Positions 19,318-29,397 of a DNA stretch of 64,000 nt are shown piece after piece (position 1 is the stretch's first letter; the number at the start of each line of letters is the position of its first letter). The stretch spans positions 181,268-245,267 of the forward strand of contig NZ_JAJNQN010000003.1 in assembly GCF_022227845.1 (NCBI RefSeq). The letters are read 5' to 3'. The position numbers and the translations under genes are program-made. The stretch comes from Ectothiorhodospira lacustris. GTDB taxonomy: Bacteria; Pseudomonadota; Gammaproteobacteria; Ectothiorhodospirales; Ectothiorhodospiraceae. The notes under the pieces are model-generated. The model did not search any database. It saw only the letters and a list, made by a program, of their open reading frames with translations, and was not told the DNA's origin.

Positions 19318-19848
19318 ATGCCGCAGAAGACAGGTCATCCGCTGCGGAGTCTGGTCCTGGTGCGTCACAGCCAGGCGGGGGATGCCGCCGAGTTTGCCGC
19401 CGGCGGCCGGGAGGATCATCTGCGCCCTCTGACAGATGAAGGTGTCAGCCGCATGCGGCGGGCTGCCCGGGGGCTTCACCGCCTGGTGGAGGGGCCGGTG
19501 TACATCGTCACCAGTCCGTATGTCCGGGCGGCCCAGACCGCTCAGATCCTCAAAGAAGTGTTTCCCGGGGCTGAGATCGCGTCTACGCCGGTCCTGGTCC
19601 CTGAGGCGGACCCCCAGTCTTTCCTGGACTGGCTGCGGGGACAGCCTGCCCGGCAGACCCGGCTGGTGGTGGGGCACGAGCCTCACCTGTCTTTGCTGGC
19701 CGGTTGGTTGCTGGCCGGGGAGCGGCGGTCGCTGGTGCGAATGAAGAAGGGCGGGGCCTGCTGCCTTGACCTGATGCGCGGCCCGCAGCCGGGAAGCGCC
19801 ATGCTCCGCTGGCTGATGACCCAGGGGCAGTTGCGCAAGCTGGCGTGA
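19318..19848 (+). CDS. sixA: Phosphohistidine phosphatase SixA
   Basis: The 176-residue histidine phosphatase has the catalytic RHS at R16-H17 (LVLVRHSQAG) and the second histidine in VVGHEPHLSLLAGW. In E. coli SixA removes phosphate from histidine phosphocarriers such as NPr. Its place between pit and ppx is common in gammaproteobacteria. The start at 19318 has AGGAGA 8 bases upstream. Confidence 0.85.
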   Translation: MPQKTGHPLRSLVLVRHSQAGDAAEFAAGGREDHLRPLTDEGVSRMRRAARGLHRLVEGPVYIVTSPYVRAAQTAQILKEVFPGAEIASTPVLVPEADPQSFLDWLRGQPARQTRLVVGHEPHLSLLAGWLLAGERRSLVRMKKGGACCLDLMRGPQPGSAMLRWLMTQGQLRKLA

Positions 19849-19943
19849 TGGGGTCGCCGGCCTGTTATCCTCTCGACATCTTACCTTGCTAGACTCGGCC
19901 CCTTGAGGGCCGATATCCCGCCCCCCGAGAGAGGCAAAGTTTC

Positions 19944-21443
19944 ATGTTCCGACGCCGCAAGCCCCCCGAGACCGTCGCCGCCGTCGATCTGGGCTCCAAC
20001 AGCTTTCACATGATCGTTGCCCGCGTCCGTGACGGTGAGGTTCACATGCTGGACCGGCTGCGGGAGTCCGTGCGCCTGGCCAGTGGCCTGGATAACCGCG
20101 GATTCATCGGCCCCGAGGCCGTAACCCGGGCCCTGGACTGCCTCAACCAGTTCGGCCAGCGGGTGCGTGACCTGCCCGTGGGCAGTGTGCGTGCGGTGGG
20201 CACCAACACCCTGCGCAAGGCCCGCAATGCCGATGAGTTCCTGGAGCTGGCCACCCGCGCCCTGGGGCATCCCATCGAGGTGATCGGTGGTCGTGAAGAG
20301 GCTCGTCTGATCTATCTGGGGGTGGCCCACAGTCTGGCGGACGACGGCGGACGGCGGTTGGTGGTGGATATCGGCGGCGGCAGTACGGAGCTGATCCTTG
20401 GGGAGCGCTTCGAACCCAGCCACACCGAAAGCCTGCACATGGGCTGTGTGAGCATGGGGCGGCTCTATTTCCCCAAAGGCATCATCACCGAGACCGCCTG
20501 GCGTGCCGCCGAGATCGGCGCTCGCCTGGAACTGCAGCCCATCGAGGAGACCTATCGGCGGGTCGGTTGGCAGGAGGCCCTGGGGGCGTCCGGAACCATG
20601 CTGGCGGTGGACAAAATCATGCGGGAGCAGGGTTGGAGCCGGGAGGGCATCACCCTGGAAGGACTGCACTTGCTGCGTCAGACCCTGATCAAGGCCGGGG
20701 ACATGGCCAAGGTGGAACTCAAGGGCCTGAGCGACGAGCGCCGCCCGGTGTTGCCCGGCGGGGTCGTGGTGCTGCTCTCCGTGTTCGAGGCGCTGGGCAT
20801 CGGGCAGATGCGAGTATCGGATGGGGCTTTGCGGGAGGGGCTGGTCTATGACCTGTTGGGGCGCATCAGCCACGAGGATGTGCGCACCCGTACCATCGAC
20901 GGCATCATGAAGCGCTTTCAGGTGGAGCCGGATCACGCCCGGCGAGTGGAGCAGACGGCCCTGCTGTTGCTGGACCAGGTGGCGGAGACCTGGGGGCTGG
21001 ATCAGGACCATGCCGACAGCTTGGTCTGGGCGGCGCGTCTGCATGAGTTGGGGCTGTCCATCTCCCACAGTCAGTTTCACAAGCATGGTGCCTATATGGT
21101 GGAAAATGCGGATCTGTCCGGTTTCACCCTGGAGGGGCAGCGCCGCATCGCCCTGCTGGTGCGTGCCCATCGGCGCAAGTTTCCCGTTAAGCTGTTTGAC
21201 GATCTGCCGATCCTGGAACGTCGTCCCATGCTGCGTCTGGCGGTGTTGCTGCGTCTGGCGGTGCTGCTGCACCGTTCCCGCACGGATGCCGTACCGGCCC
21301 TTGAGGGTCTGAAGTCGAAGGATCAGGGCCTCAAACTGCGGTTCGCGCCCGGCTGGCTGGAGGCCAACCCCCTGACCCGCGCGGACCTGGAGCGGGAGTC
21401 AGGTCATCTGAAGGCCGCTCAGTTCAAGCTCAAGGTGGAGTGA
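19944..21443 (+). CDS. ppx: Exopolyphosphatase Ppx
   Basis: The 499-residue member of the ASKHA Ppx/GppA family has AVDLGSNSFHMIVARV at the N-terminus (phosphate 1 loop), VVDIGGGSTELILGE in the middle (phosphate 2) and a C-terminal HD-like helical domain. It releases phosphate from the end of polyphosphate chains. It converges on ppk three bases apart (stops at 21443 and 21447), so synthesis and breakdown genes face each other. Confidence 0.93.
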   Translation: MFRRRKPPETVAAVDLGSNSFHMIVARVRDGEVHMLDRLRESVRLASGLDNRGFIGPEAVTRALDCLNQFGQRVRDLPVGSVRAVGTNTLRKARNADEFLELATRALGHPIEVIGGREEARLIYLGVAHSLADDGGRRLVVDIGGGSTELILGERFEPSHTESLHMGCVSMGRLYFPKGIITETAWRAAEIGARLELQPIEETYRRVGWQEALGASGTMLAVDKIMREQGWSREGITLEGLHLLRQTLIKAGDMAKVELKGLSDERRPVLPGGVVVLLSVFEALGIGQMRVSDGALREGLVYDLLGRISHEDVRTRTIDGIMKRFQVEPDHARRVEQTALLLLDQVAETWGLDQDHADSLVWAARLHELGLSISHSQFHKHGAYMVENADLSGFTLEGQRRIALLVRAHRRKFPVKLFDDLPILERRPMLRLAVLLRLAVLLHRSRTDAVPALEGLKSKDQGLKLRFAPGWLEANPLTRADLERESGHLKAAQFKLKVE

Positions 21444-21446
21444 AGC

Positions 21447-23519
21447 TCAGCCGGTGAGCTTGCCCAACAGCTCATCCTGGGCCGAGCGGGGCTTGTGGTT
21501 GGAGGCCGCCTTCAGACGGCGATAACTGCCGTCCTGTTGTAGCGTCCAGGCCTGGGTGTTGTCCGAGATGTAGGCCAGCAGGGACTCCTGCAGCACCCGG
21601 TCCCGCAGCTCCGGCACTTCCACCGGGAAGGCCACCTCCACCCGCCGGAAGAAGTTGCGCGGCATCCAGTCGGCGCTGGACAGGTACACCTCGGCCTCCC
21701 CACCGTTCTGGAAATAGAACACCCGGGAGTGCTCCAGGAACCGCCCCATCACCGAACGTACCCGGATATTGTCCGAGACCCCCGGCACCCCGGGCCGCAG
21801 ACAGCACACCCCGCGCACCACCAGGTCAATCCGTACCCCCGCCTGGGAGGCTCGATACATGGCCTGGATCAACCTCGGTTCGATCAGGGAATTCATCCGT
21901 GCCAGTACCCGCCCCGGCTTGCCTGAGCGCACATGCTCGATCTCCCGTTCGATCCGCTCCAGCATCCCGGAATGCAGGGTGAAGGGGGCCTGCAGCAATT
22001 TCTTCAGCTTGGACACCTTGCCCAGGCCGGTGAGCTGCTGGAATACCTTGTGTACGTCTTCGCCGATCACCTTGTCGGCGGTGAGCAGACCGTAGTCCGT
22101 ATAGGCCCGGGCGGTCCCTGCGTGATAATTGCCGGTACCCAGATGCACATAGCGCCGGATCCGGTCCTTTTCCCGGCGTACCACCATGGCCAGCTTGGCG
22201 TGGGTCTTGTAACCCACCACGCCGTAGGTCACATGGGCGCCGGCATCCTGCAGACGATTGGCCAGCTGGATATTGGCTTCTTCGTCGAACCGGGCGCGCA
22301 ACTCGATCACTACCGTGACCTCCTTGCCCGCCTGGGCGGCCTGCACCAAAATATCCACCAGCTGGGAACGTACCCCGGTGCGATAGAGGGTCTGCTTGAC
22401 GGCCAGCACGTCCGGATCCCGGGCCGCCTGGCGCATGAACTCCACCACCGGCACGAACGACTGATAGGGATGATGCAGGAGTACGTCTCCGCGTCGGATG
22501 GTGTGGAAAATGTCCGCAGCCCCGGTCAGGGCCGGGGGCAGGGCGGGTACGAAGGAGGGATATTTCAGATCAGGCCGCTCCACCAGTTCGTGCACGGCCA
22601 TGAGCCGGTTCAGGTTCACCAGGCCATTGACCTGATAGAGGTCGTCAGGTCCTAGCTTGAACTGGCGCAGCAGGAACTCCGCCACCTTGGTCGGGCAGTT
22701 ATCCGCCACCTCCAGCCGCACCGCTTCGCCGTAATTGCGCTGGGGCAGCTCCCCCTCCAGTGCCATCAGCAGGTCGTCTATCTCCTCCTCGGAAACGAAC
22801 AGGTCCGAGTTGCGAGTGAGCCGGAACTGATAGCAGCCGGTCACGGTCATGCCCTGGAACAGTTCACCCACATGGGCGTGGAGGATGGAGGACAGGAAGA
22901 CGAAATCGTAGTCACCCTTGGCCAGTTCCCGGGGCAGGCGGGCCAGTCGGGGCAGGGAGCGAGGGGCCTGGACCACCGCCATGCGGCTTTCACGGCCGAA
23001 GGCGTCCTTGCCCTCCAGGGTGACGATGAAATTGAGACTCTTGTTGAGGATGCGCGGGAACGGATGGGCCGGGTCCAGACCCAGAGGAGACAGCACCGGC
23101 AGCAGTTCACGGTCAAAGAAGTCCTTGACCCAGGCGGTCTGCTCATCGCTCCAATGGGTGCGGCGAACAAAGTGGATGTTCTGCTCGGCCAGGGCGGGGA
23201 TGAGTATCTCGTTGAGGGTGGCGTATTGATCATCCACCAGGGTGTGCGCCAACTGGCAAACCCGGGCAAGCTGTTCGGTGGCACTCAGGCCGTCCGGCCC
23301 GGGGGTGTTGACGCCCAGTTGCAGCTGCTGCTTGAGTCCCGCCACTCGGATTTCGAAGAATTCATCCAGGTTGGTGGACGAGATGCACAGAAACCGCAGC
23401 CGTTCCAGCAGCGGAATCGTGTCCTGCTTGGCCAGTTCCAGCACCCGCTGATTGAAGGCCAGCAGGCTCAGCTCACGGTTGAGATAGAGTTCCGGGTTGG
23501 TCAGGTCGATGTCGGTCAT
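21447..23519 (-). CDS. ppk1: Polyphosphate kinase 1
   Basis: The 690-residue enzyme polymerises ATP gamma-phosphate into polyphosphate. It has the family N-terminus (ELYLNRELSLLAFNQRVLE), the phospholipase D-like catalytic histidine in GYKTHAKLAMVVRR, and HLGTGNYHAGTARAYTDYGLLT. The ATG at 23519 is chosen over a GTG at 23525. It starts only 25 bases after the argF stop on the same strand with no hairpin between, so some transcription may come through from argD-argF. Confidence 0.94.
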   Translation of the reverse strand: MTDIDLTNPELYLNRELSLLAFNQRVLELAKQDTIPLLERLRFLCISSTNLDEFFEIRVAGLKQQLQLGVNTPGPDGLSATEQLARVCQLAHTLVDDQYATLNEILIPALAEQNIHFVRRTHWSDEQTAWVKDFFDRELLPVLSPLGLDPAHPFPRILNKSLNFIVTLEGKDAFGRESRMAVVQAPRSLPRLARLPRELAKGDYDFVFLSSILHAHVGELFQGMTVTGCYQFRLTRNSDLFVSEEEIDDLLMALEGELPQRNYGEAVRLEVADNCPTKVAEFLLRQFKLGPDDLYQVNGLVNLNRLMAVHELVERPDLKYPSFVPALPPALTGAADIFHTIRRGDVLLHHPYQSFVPVVEFMRQAARDPDVLAVKQTLYRTGVRSQLVDILVQAAQAGKEVTVVIELRARFDEEANIQLANRLQDAGAHVTYGVVGYKTHAKLAMVVRREKDRIRRYVHLGTGNYHAGTARAYTDYGLLTADKVIGEDVHKVFQQLTGLGKVSKLKKLLQAPFTLHSGMLERIEREIEHVRSGKPGRVLARMNSLIEPRLIQAMYRASQAGVRIDLVVRGVCCLRPGVPGVSDNIRVRSVMGRFLEHSRVFYFQNGGEAEVYLSSADWMPRNFFRRVEVAFPVEVPELRDRVLQESLLAYISDNTQAWTLQQDGSYRRLKAASNHKPRSAQDELLGKLTG

Positions 23520-23544
23520 CCCCACAGTCTATACCACCCGGATG

Positions 23545-24480
23545 TCACTCCGGTGACGCCGCCTGTTGCCGACCATGGCCCACCAGCAAGAATTCCATCA
23601 GGGCCTTCTGGGCATGCAGGCGGTTCTCCGCCTCGTCCCAGACCACGCTTTGCGGGCCTTCCAGCACCTCGGTGGAGACTTCTTCCTCCCGGTGGGCGGG
23701 CAGGCAGTGCATGAATAGGGCATCCGGCGCGGCCTGCGCCATCATGGCGGCATTGACCTGATAATCCCCGAAGGCCCGGCGGCGGGCGGCCTGTTCCTGT
23801 TCCTGTCCCATGCTGGCCCAGACGTCAGTGACGATCAGATCGGCCCCCGCCGTCGCCGCCATGGGATCCCGCACGATGGCTGCGCTGCGACCGGCCGCGG
23901 CCAGGATCACCGGGTCCGGGTCATAGCCTTCCGGACAGGCAATGCGCAGCTCAAAGCCCAGGCGCTCGGCGGCATGGATGTAGCTGTGGCACATGTTGTT
24001 GCCATCTCCCACCCAAACCACGGTGCGACCGGCGATGTCACCCCGCAATTCGAACCAGGTCTGCAGGTCCGCCAGCAGCTGGCAGGGGTGCTCCAGGTCG
24101 GTCAGACCGTTGATCACGGGCACCTTGGAGTTGGCGGCGAACCGCTCCACCTTCTCGTGCTCAAAGGTACGGATCATGACGATGTCCACCATGCGCGAGA
24201 GCACGCGCGCCGAGTCCTCGATAGGCTCGCCCCGCCCCAGCTGGGTATCCTTGGGGGAGAGGAAGATGGCATGTCCTCCCAGTTGCTGCATGCCCACCTC
24301 GAAGGAGACCCGGGTGCGGGTGGATGATTTTTCGAAAATCATCGCCAGGGTCTTGCCCTTGAGGGGTTCGTAGGCCTCGCCCTGTCGCAGTTGCGCCTTC
24401 ATCTGCATGGCGCGGTGGATCAGGTGACGCAGTTCTTCCGCGGACAGGTCCAGCAGGGACAGAAAGTGACGCACAGCCAT
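23545..24480 (-). CDS. argF: Ornithine carbamoyltransferase
   Basis: The 311-residue enzyme makes citrulline from ornithine and carbamoyl phosphate. Carbamoyl-phosphate and ornithine motifs are visible: [13 protein letters not shown] near residue 51, HPCQLLADL, and [12 protein letters not shown] near the end. The ATG at 24480 has GAGGAA at a proper distance; an in-frame ATG at 24486 is too close to it. The start is 10 bases after the argD stop, so the two form an operon. Confidence 0.94.
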   Translation of the reverse strand: MAVRHFLSLLDLSAEELRHLIHRAMQMKAQLRQGEAYEPLKGKTLAMIFEKSSTRTRVSFEVGMQQLGGHAIFLSPKDTQLGRGEPIEDSARVLSRMVDIVMIRTFEHEKVERFAANSKVPVINGLTDLEHPCQLLADLQTWFELRGDIAGRTVVWVGDGNNMCHSYIHAAERLGFELRIACPEGYDPDPVILAAAGRSAAIVRDPMAATAGADLIVTDVWASMGQEQEQAARRRAFGDYQVNAAMMAQAAPDALFMHCLPAHREEEVSTEVLEGPQSVVWDEAENRLHAQKALMEFLLVGHGRQQAASPE

Positions 24481-24490
24481 GGGCATTTCC

Positions 24491-25669
24491 TCAGGCGGCC
24501 TGGGCCGCAAACCGTTCCACCAGGTCAGAGACGGTATCCACGATCTGGTCCGCCTCGGCCCGCTCGATGATCAGGGGCGGCAGCAGACGGATGACCCGCT
24601 CCGCAGTGACGTTGATGAGCAGGCCCGCCTCAAGGGCCAGGGCCACCAGTTCGGCGCAGGGCCGGTCCAACTCGATGCCCAGCATCAGGCCCTTGCCGCG
24701 GATGTCCCGCACGGCGGGATGCTTGCCGAGGCGAGCCCGGAAAGCCGCCACCAGATACTGTCCCATGGTTTCGGCGCGGGCCGGGAGGGCATCCTGCTCC
24801 AGGGTGTCCAGCACCGCTAGGGCGGCCCGACATACCAGCGGGTTGCCACCAAAGGTGGTGCCGTGGGTGCCGGGGGTGAACAGGTCGGCGGCCACGCCCG
24901 CCGCCAGGGTGGCGCCGATGGGGACGCCGTTGCCCAGGCCCTTGGCCAGGCTTAGCACATCCGGAGTGATGCCTTCGTGCTGGAAGGCGAACCAGGTCCC
25001 GGTACGGCCGATGCCGGCCTGGATCTCGTCCAGCATCAGCAGCCAGCCGGAGCGGTCGCAGATCGCCCGCAGTCCCTGGAGATAGTCGGCGGGTGGGATG
25101 CGGATACCCCCCTCCCCGGTGATGGGTTCCACCAGAATGGCCACCACGTCCGGGTGATCGGCCAGGGCTTCCACCGCCGCCGGATCACCGTGGGGCACGC
25201 GGATGAAGCCTTCCACCAGAGGGGCGAAACCTGCCTGGATGCGGGCATTGCCGGTGGCGGTCAGAGTCGCCAGGGTACGGCCATGGAAACTGCCTTCCAT
25301 GACGATCACGGTGGGGCGGGAGATGCCCTTGTGGTGACCATGCAGGCGGGCCAGCTTGATAGCGGCCTCATTGGCCTCGGCGCCGGAATTGCAGAAGAAG
25401 GCGCGATCCATGCCGGCCAGCGCGGTCAGGCGCTCGGCGAGCCGGGTCTGCAGAGGGATCTCATAGAGATTGGAGGTGTGGATGAGTTGCCCGGCCTGCT
25501 CGCACAGGGCCTTGGCCACGGCTGGATGGGCATGGCCCAGGCCGCAGACGGCGATGCCGGACAGGGCGTCCAGATAGCGCCGGCCCTGATCGTCCCACAA
25601 CCAAGGACCCTCTCCCCGTACGAAGGCAACGGGCTGTCGCTTGTAGTTCTGCATGAGGGCGTCTGACAT
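24491..25669 (-). CDS. argD: Acetylornithine aminotransferase
   Basis: The 392-residue class III PLP aminotransferase converts N-acetylglutamate semialdehyde to N-acetylornithine and may also serve in lysine synthesis. The PLP lysine lies in [15 protein letters not shown], and [15 protein letters not shown] carries the cofactor aspartate. The start at 25669 has GGAGGGG upstream. The leader contains a terminator-like hairpin and a tiny reading frame, described separately, which suggests attenuation. Confidence 0.93.
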   Translation of the reverse strand: MSDALMQNYKRQPVAFVRGEGPWLWDDQGRRYLDALSGIAVCGLGHAHPAVAKALCEQAGQLIHTSNLYEIPLQTRLAERLTALAGMDRAFFCNSGAEANEAAIKLARLHGHHKGISRPTVIVMEGSFHGRTLATLTATGNARIQAGFAPLVEGFIRVPHGDPAAVEALADHPDVVAILVEPITGEGGIRIPPADYLQGLRAICDRSGWLLMLDEIQAGIGRTGTWFAFQHEGITPDVLSLAKGLGNGVPIGATLAAGVAADLFTPGTHGTTFGGNPLVCRAALAVLDTLEQDALPARAETMGQYLVAAFRARLGKHPAVRDIRGKGLMLGIELDRPCAELVALALEAGLLINVTAERVIRLLPPLIIERAEADQIVDTVSDLVERFAAQAA

Positions 25670-25693
25670 TCGGTTTGCTCCCCTCCAAAAACG

Positions 25694-25716
25694 AAAAAAG
25701 GCAGCCCATGGCTGCC
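25694..25716 (-). terminator. Terminator hairpin in the argD leader
   Basis: On the minus strand GGCAGCC-ATG-GGCTGCC is followed by TTTTTT, a strong intrinsic terminator only 25 bases before the argD start. It may end transcription from sodB or act as an attenuator of argD-argF. Confidence 0.7.
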
Positions 25717-25744
25717 GGCTGTTCACGGGCGCACTGGGCGCCGG

Positions 25745-25771
25745 TTAGGAAATGACACAAACGCTCATCAT
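25745..25771 (-). CDS. Possible 8-codon leader peptide upstream of argD
   Basis: ATG ATG AGC GTT TGT GTC ATT TCC TAA encodes MMSVCVIS. It ends 28 bases before the terminator stem at 25694-25716, the geometry of a transcription attenuator. No clear ribosome site precedes it, and it has no arginine codons. It could be chance. Confidence 0.25.
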   Translation of the reverse strand: MMSVCVIS

Positions 25772-25839
25772 ACGACGCCCCGCAGCGGGGCGCAAAGGGC
25801 CTTCAATCTGTAATGGATCTTGAGTCGGCGGCAAGCTGC

Positions 25840-25917
25840 CGTGGGAGTCGGCCTGTCGGCGAATGGGGTGGCCTCACAGGCATTGCCGTTCGCGGCCGAG
25901 GGCCACTCCCACGGTAC
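25840..25917. repeat. Inverted repeat downstream of sodB
   Basis: Arms CCGTGGGAGTCGGCC and GGCCACTCCCACGG are separated by about 48 bases. The GTGGGAG...GTCGGCGAA arm resembles the GTAGGAGC-type REP of pseudomonads. It lies between sodB and argD and may be the sodB 3' structure. Confidence 0.5.
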
Positions 25918-25944
25918 TCGTTCCCATGGGGTGTACCTGGGAAT

Positions 25945-26529
25945 TCAGCCGAAGTTGTCGGCGACGAAGTCCCAATTCACCACATTGAAAAAGCCCTCGA
26001 TGTACTTGGGCCGGGCATTGCGGTAGTCGATGTAGTAGGCATGCTCCCACACATCCATGGTCAGCAGCGGGGTCTTGTCGGTCTCGGTGATCGGGGTGGC
26101 GGCGTTGCTGGTATTGACGATCTCCAGGCTGCCGTCGGCATTCTTCACCAGCCAGGTCCAGCCGGAACCGAAGTTGCCCGCGCCGGAGGCGGCGAACTTC
26201 TCCTTGAATTCGGCAAAGGAACCGAAGGCGGCGTTGATCGCCTCGGCCAGGGCGCCGGTGGGCTCGCCACCGCCGTTAGGGCTCAGGCCGTTGAAGTAGA
26301 ACGTGTGGTTCCACACTTGGGCGGCATTATTGAAGATGCCGCCGGCAGGGGCCTGTTTGACGATCTCTTCCAGAGACAGGTTTTCGAACTCGGTGCCGCT
26401 GATCAGTTTGTTCAGATTGGTGACATAGGTTGCATGGTGTTTGTCATGGTGGAACTCCAGGGTTTCGGCGGAGACGTGGGGTTCCAGGGCGTCCTTGGCG
26501 TAGGGCAGTTCTGGCAGTTGGTGCGTCAT
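25945..26529 (-). CDS. sodB: Iron superoxide dismutase
   Basis: The 194-residue cytoplasmic enzyme dismutates superoxide. Metal ligands are in [19 protein letters not shown] and DVWEHAYY. The glutamine in NNAAQVWNH and the overall pattern point to the iron type rather than manganese. The start at 26529 has AAGGAGA upstream. The 294 bases between it and the divergent chemoreceptor gene hold an AT-rich stretch near 26755-26785 and no gene. Confidence 0.93.
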   Translation of the reverse strand: MTHQLPELPYAKDALEPHVSAETLEFHHDKHHATYVTNLNKLISGTEFENLSLEEIVKQAPAGGIFNNAAQVWNHTFYFNGLSPNGGGEPTGALAEAINAAFGSFAEFKEKFAASGAGNFGSGWTWLVKNADGSLEIVNTSNAATPITETDKTPLLTMDVWEHAYYIDYRNARPKYIEGFFNVVNWDFVADNFG

Positions 26530-26823
26530 GGCGATGTTCTCCTTGTGGCTGCCTCGGGGCAGTGCATATTTTTGGAAATGTTCTAAAGATAGAGCACGAT
26601 AGGGGTGCAATGCAAACCTTGACCGTTTGTGCCGGGTCATGCAAGCCCGGGGGCGATGTGACCGAGGCCGGAACCTGCGTTGCCGTGCGTCGGGACGGGT
26701 GCACCAGTCGTGAATCCGTCTCGATGGTTGACTGGCGGGTTGCGCCTTGAATGCATATCATAAATTTAGAATTATTTTAAATTTTGCAGATGTTTCGGCA
26801 GGGTCGAGAGAGGGGAGAGGGAT

Positions 26824-28743
26824 ATGAAACGCCTGATGGCATGGCTGGGGTTTGGCAGGACGATCACCGCCATCCTGGTGGTGCTGGTGCTGACGAGCAT
26901 CCTGGTGGTTTCCAGCGTGGTCTATTTGCAATACCGGGCCGCCTTCAGCGAGGCGGTGGAGACGGAACTTCAGGGTATCGGTGAAATGAACACCGATGCT
27001 TTCACCAGTTGGCTGATGGTCCGCCAGGACGAGATGAGATTCCTGGCGGGTATTGAGGCTGCGCGTAACATGGATGTCGAGGCACTGGAACCGCTGTTGC
27101 AGGCGATGGCCCAGTCCGGTTTCTATGACACCATCATTGTGGTCGATCCCCGTGGTCAGGGCATCGCCGGTGCAGCCCGCAGTCGGGTCATGTCACACAG
27201 AGAGGTCAGTGACTTCCGGGTGGCGGATCGTGACTGGTTCCGGCGTGCCGTTGCCGGGGAGGACGTGTTTTCCCGTCCGGTGGTCTCCAGGGCCACCGGT
27301 AATCTGGTGAGCACCGTGGCGATCCCCATTCGCGACGGGGGGCGCCTCGTCGGCGTCATGCGGGGGGCCGTTCAGTTGCAGACCATATTTACCCAGGTCA
27401 GCGCCCTGAGCGTGGGAGGGTTTGTGGAGGTCTATCTGGTCAATGGCGCCGACGGCATGCCGCTGACCCCGTCGGCGTCCATCGGTCAGGCAGGCACCCC
27501 GCTGGATACTCAGGCCGTGAGGGCGATTCGTCAATCGCAAAGCGGTCTTGGGCACTATCTCAACGCTGCCGGCGTGCCGGTGATCGGCAGTTACAATTAC
27601 ATTCCGACGCTGGGCTGGGGACTGATCCTCGAAGAAGAGGAATATCATGCCTTGGCCGAGGTGAGGGAGATGTTGCGCAATCTGGTCATCATTGCCGGGA
27701 CCATGGTGGTCATCGCCGTTGCCATCGGCCTGTTCGTGGGACGTTCCGTACGCGGCATCCTGGGCGGTGAACCTGTCTACGCAGCGCAAATGGTGCAACG
27801 GGTGGCCGAAGGCGACCTCACCAGGGAGGTAACGCTGCAGCCAGGGGACAACGACAGTCTGCTGGCCGGCATCTCCAGAATGCAAGGGCAGTTGCGCGGC
27901 ATGATGGGGGATGTCGCCAACTATGCCAATGAAGTGGCGGCAGCTTCCACTCAGCTTTCCCAGATCAATGGTGAAACGGAACGAGGAATGGAGCAGCAGG
28001 CCCTGCAGATGGACAGTGCCGCGGTGGCCATGAACGAGATGACCGCCACGGTGGAGGAGGTGGCGCGGAGCACGCAGTCCACCGCGGATAGCGCCACTCA
28101 GACCCTGGCTGAAGTCAGATCCGGCAAGACGGTGGTTGATCACACGGTCACCACCATCGAAAGGTTGGCGGCTGATGTCACCCGCACGGCGGCGGCCATG
28201 GAGGCCCTGCGCAAGGATACCGAAAGCATCGGCTCGATCCTGCAGGTGATCCGGGATGTGGCGGAACAGACCAATCTGCTGGCACTCAACGCGGCCATCG
28301 AAGCCGCCCGGGCCGGAGAGCAGGGCAGGGGATTTGCCGTGGTGGCCGATGAAGTCAGAACCCTGGCCAGTCGTACCCAGAAATCCACAGCGGATATCCA
28401 GAGCATGATCGAAAGGCTTCAGACCAGCGCCAGTTCTGCCGTGTCCGTGATGGAAGAAAGTCGCAACGGGGCCGTGCGCAGTGTGGAGCAGGCCGGCGAG
28501 GCGGGCAGCACCCTGGACCGTATTACCCAGGCGGTGACCCATATCAATGACATGACCCAGCAGATCGCCAGTGCTGCCGAGGAACAAAGTGCCACCGTGC
28601 ACGACATCAATCAGAGCATTCATCGCATTAACGAGGTGGCCCAACACTCCAAGGATAATGTGCTGCAGACCACCCAGGCCAGCCATGATCTTTCCAGGCT
28701 TGCGGAAGAACTCCGGTTGGTTGTGGGGCGATTCAGGGTTTGA
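26824..28743 (+). CDS. Methyl-accepting chemotaxis protein with Cache sensor
   Basis: The 639-residue chemoreceptor has TM1 at about residues 13-36, a periplasmic dCache-like domain to about 280 ([39 protein letters not shown] segment; VISIPIRD-like [15 protein letters not shown]), then TM2 near 283-307, a linker, and a signalling domain whose tip reads [32 protein letters not shown]. The ligand is unknown. No C-terminal CheR-binding pentapeptide is seen. Its 3' end overlaps by 11 bases a GGDEF remnant on the other strand. Confidence 0.9.
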   Translation: MKRLMAWLGFGRTITAILVVLVLTSILVVSSVVYLQYRAAFSEAVETELQGIGEMNTDAFTSWLMVRQDEMRFLAGIEAARNMDVEALEPLLQAMAQSGFYDTIIVVDPRGQGIAGAARSRVMSHREVSDFRVADRDWFRRAVAGEDVFSRPVVSRATGNLVSTVAIPIRDGGRLVGVMRGAVQLQTIFTQVSALSVGGFVEVYLVNGADGMPLTPSASIGQAGTPLDTQAVRAIRQSQSGLGHYLNAAGVPVIGSYNYIPTLGWGLILEEEEYHALAEVREMLRNLVIIAGTMVVIAVAIGLFVGRSVRGILGGEPVYAAQMVQRVAEGDLTREVTLQPGDNDSLLAGISRMQGQLRGMMGDVANYANEVAAASTQLSQINGETERGMEQQALQMDSAAVAMNEMTATVEEVARSTQSTADSATQTLAEVRSGKTVVDHTVTTIERLAADVTRTAAAMEALRKDTESIGSILQVIRDVAEQTNLLALNAAIEAARAGEQGRGFAVVADEVRTLASRTQKSTADIQSMIERLQTSASSAVSVMEESRNGAVRSVEQAGEAGSTLDRITQAVTHINDMTQQIASAAEEQSATVHDINQSIHRINEVAQHSKDNVLQTTQASHDLSRLAEELRLVVGRFRV

Positions 28744-28843
28744 TGGGCGCAGTGGCCGGTCTTTGCTTGGCTTCATACATGGCCGCGTCCGCCCGGGTCA
28801 GCAGTTCGCTGGGTGTCGTGCCGTGCTCGGGATAGACGGCGAT
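28733..28843 (-). pseudogene. Remnant: C-terminal end of a GGDEF diguanylate cyclase
   Basis: Read leftward, the last 36 codons before a TGA are IAVYPEHGTTPSELLTRADA followed by [16 protein letters not shown]. This is the diagnostic C-terminal segment of GGDEF domains (YPxHG...LLxRADxAMYxAK). An in-frame TAA lies just upstream (28844-28846) and no other GGDEF sequence follows, so only the tail survives. It was presumably cut off by a deletion or insertion whose junction lies near 28844. Confidence 0.75.
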
Positions 28844-29028
28844 TTAGCGGCGCTTTGCGAGTCCCCGCAAGGGAAGCTCCTGTGCCGCGCGCTATCCTTT
28901 CAGGACGAGCGCTCTATCGGGCTTTTGATTCACCAGCGGGCTTCGACAGGCTTAGCCCGTCCCACAGATGGATCTGCTCCCGCTAGAATAGGCCCTTCGT
29001 TTCACTCATCAGGAGCTTGTTCGGGCAC

Positions 29029-29397
29029 ATGTCAGGTTTTAATGCACCGCATCCGTGTCGCCTCTACGGCATCAGGCATTGCGACACCATGAAGAAGGCC
29101 CTGGTCTGGCTGGACAATGCCGGGATTGCCCATGAATTCGTCGATTACAAGCAGGCCGGTATCGTGGCCGACAGGCTGCCCCACTGGTGCCGCCAGGCGG
29201 GTTGGGAGGGCCTGATTAACCGGCGCGGCCTCACCTGGCGCCGTCTGGACGCCGCTGCGCGGGAAGCCTTGGACGAGCCCCGGGCCTGTGCGCTGATGAT
29301 GCAGCATCCCACCCTGATCAGGCGTCCGATACTGGAGTGTGGAGAGCGGGTTCTGGTGGGATTTGATGTCGATCGTTATCGGGAGGTGCTGGCATGA
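29029..29397 (+). CDS. ArsC/Spx-family (YffB-like) protein
   Basis: The 122-residue thioredoxin-fold protein begins CRLYGIRHCDTMKKALVWLD, which keeps the single N-terminal cysteine position of the YffB/ArsC family, and has HPTLIRRPILECGERVLVGF near the end. The role is unknown; YffB is suggested to be a glutathione-dependent reductase. The ATG at 29029 is preferred; CAGGAG lies 13 bases upstream. It overlaps hslO by 4 bases. Confidence 0.8.
   Translation: MSGFNAPHPCRLYGIRHCDTMKKALVWLDNAGIAHEFVDYKQAGIVADRLPHWCRQAGWEGLINRRGLTWRRLDAAAREALDEPRACALMMQHPTLIRRPILECGERVLVGFDVDRYREVLA

Noticed and set aside
21235..21270. Apparent 18-base tandem duplication in ppx (LRLAVL twice)
   Set aside because: Related exopolyphosphatases carry a similar LRLxVLLRLAVLL helix, so this is probably normal family sequence.
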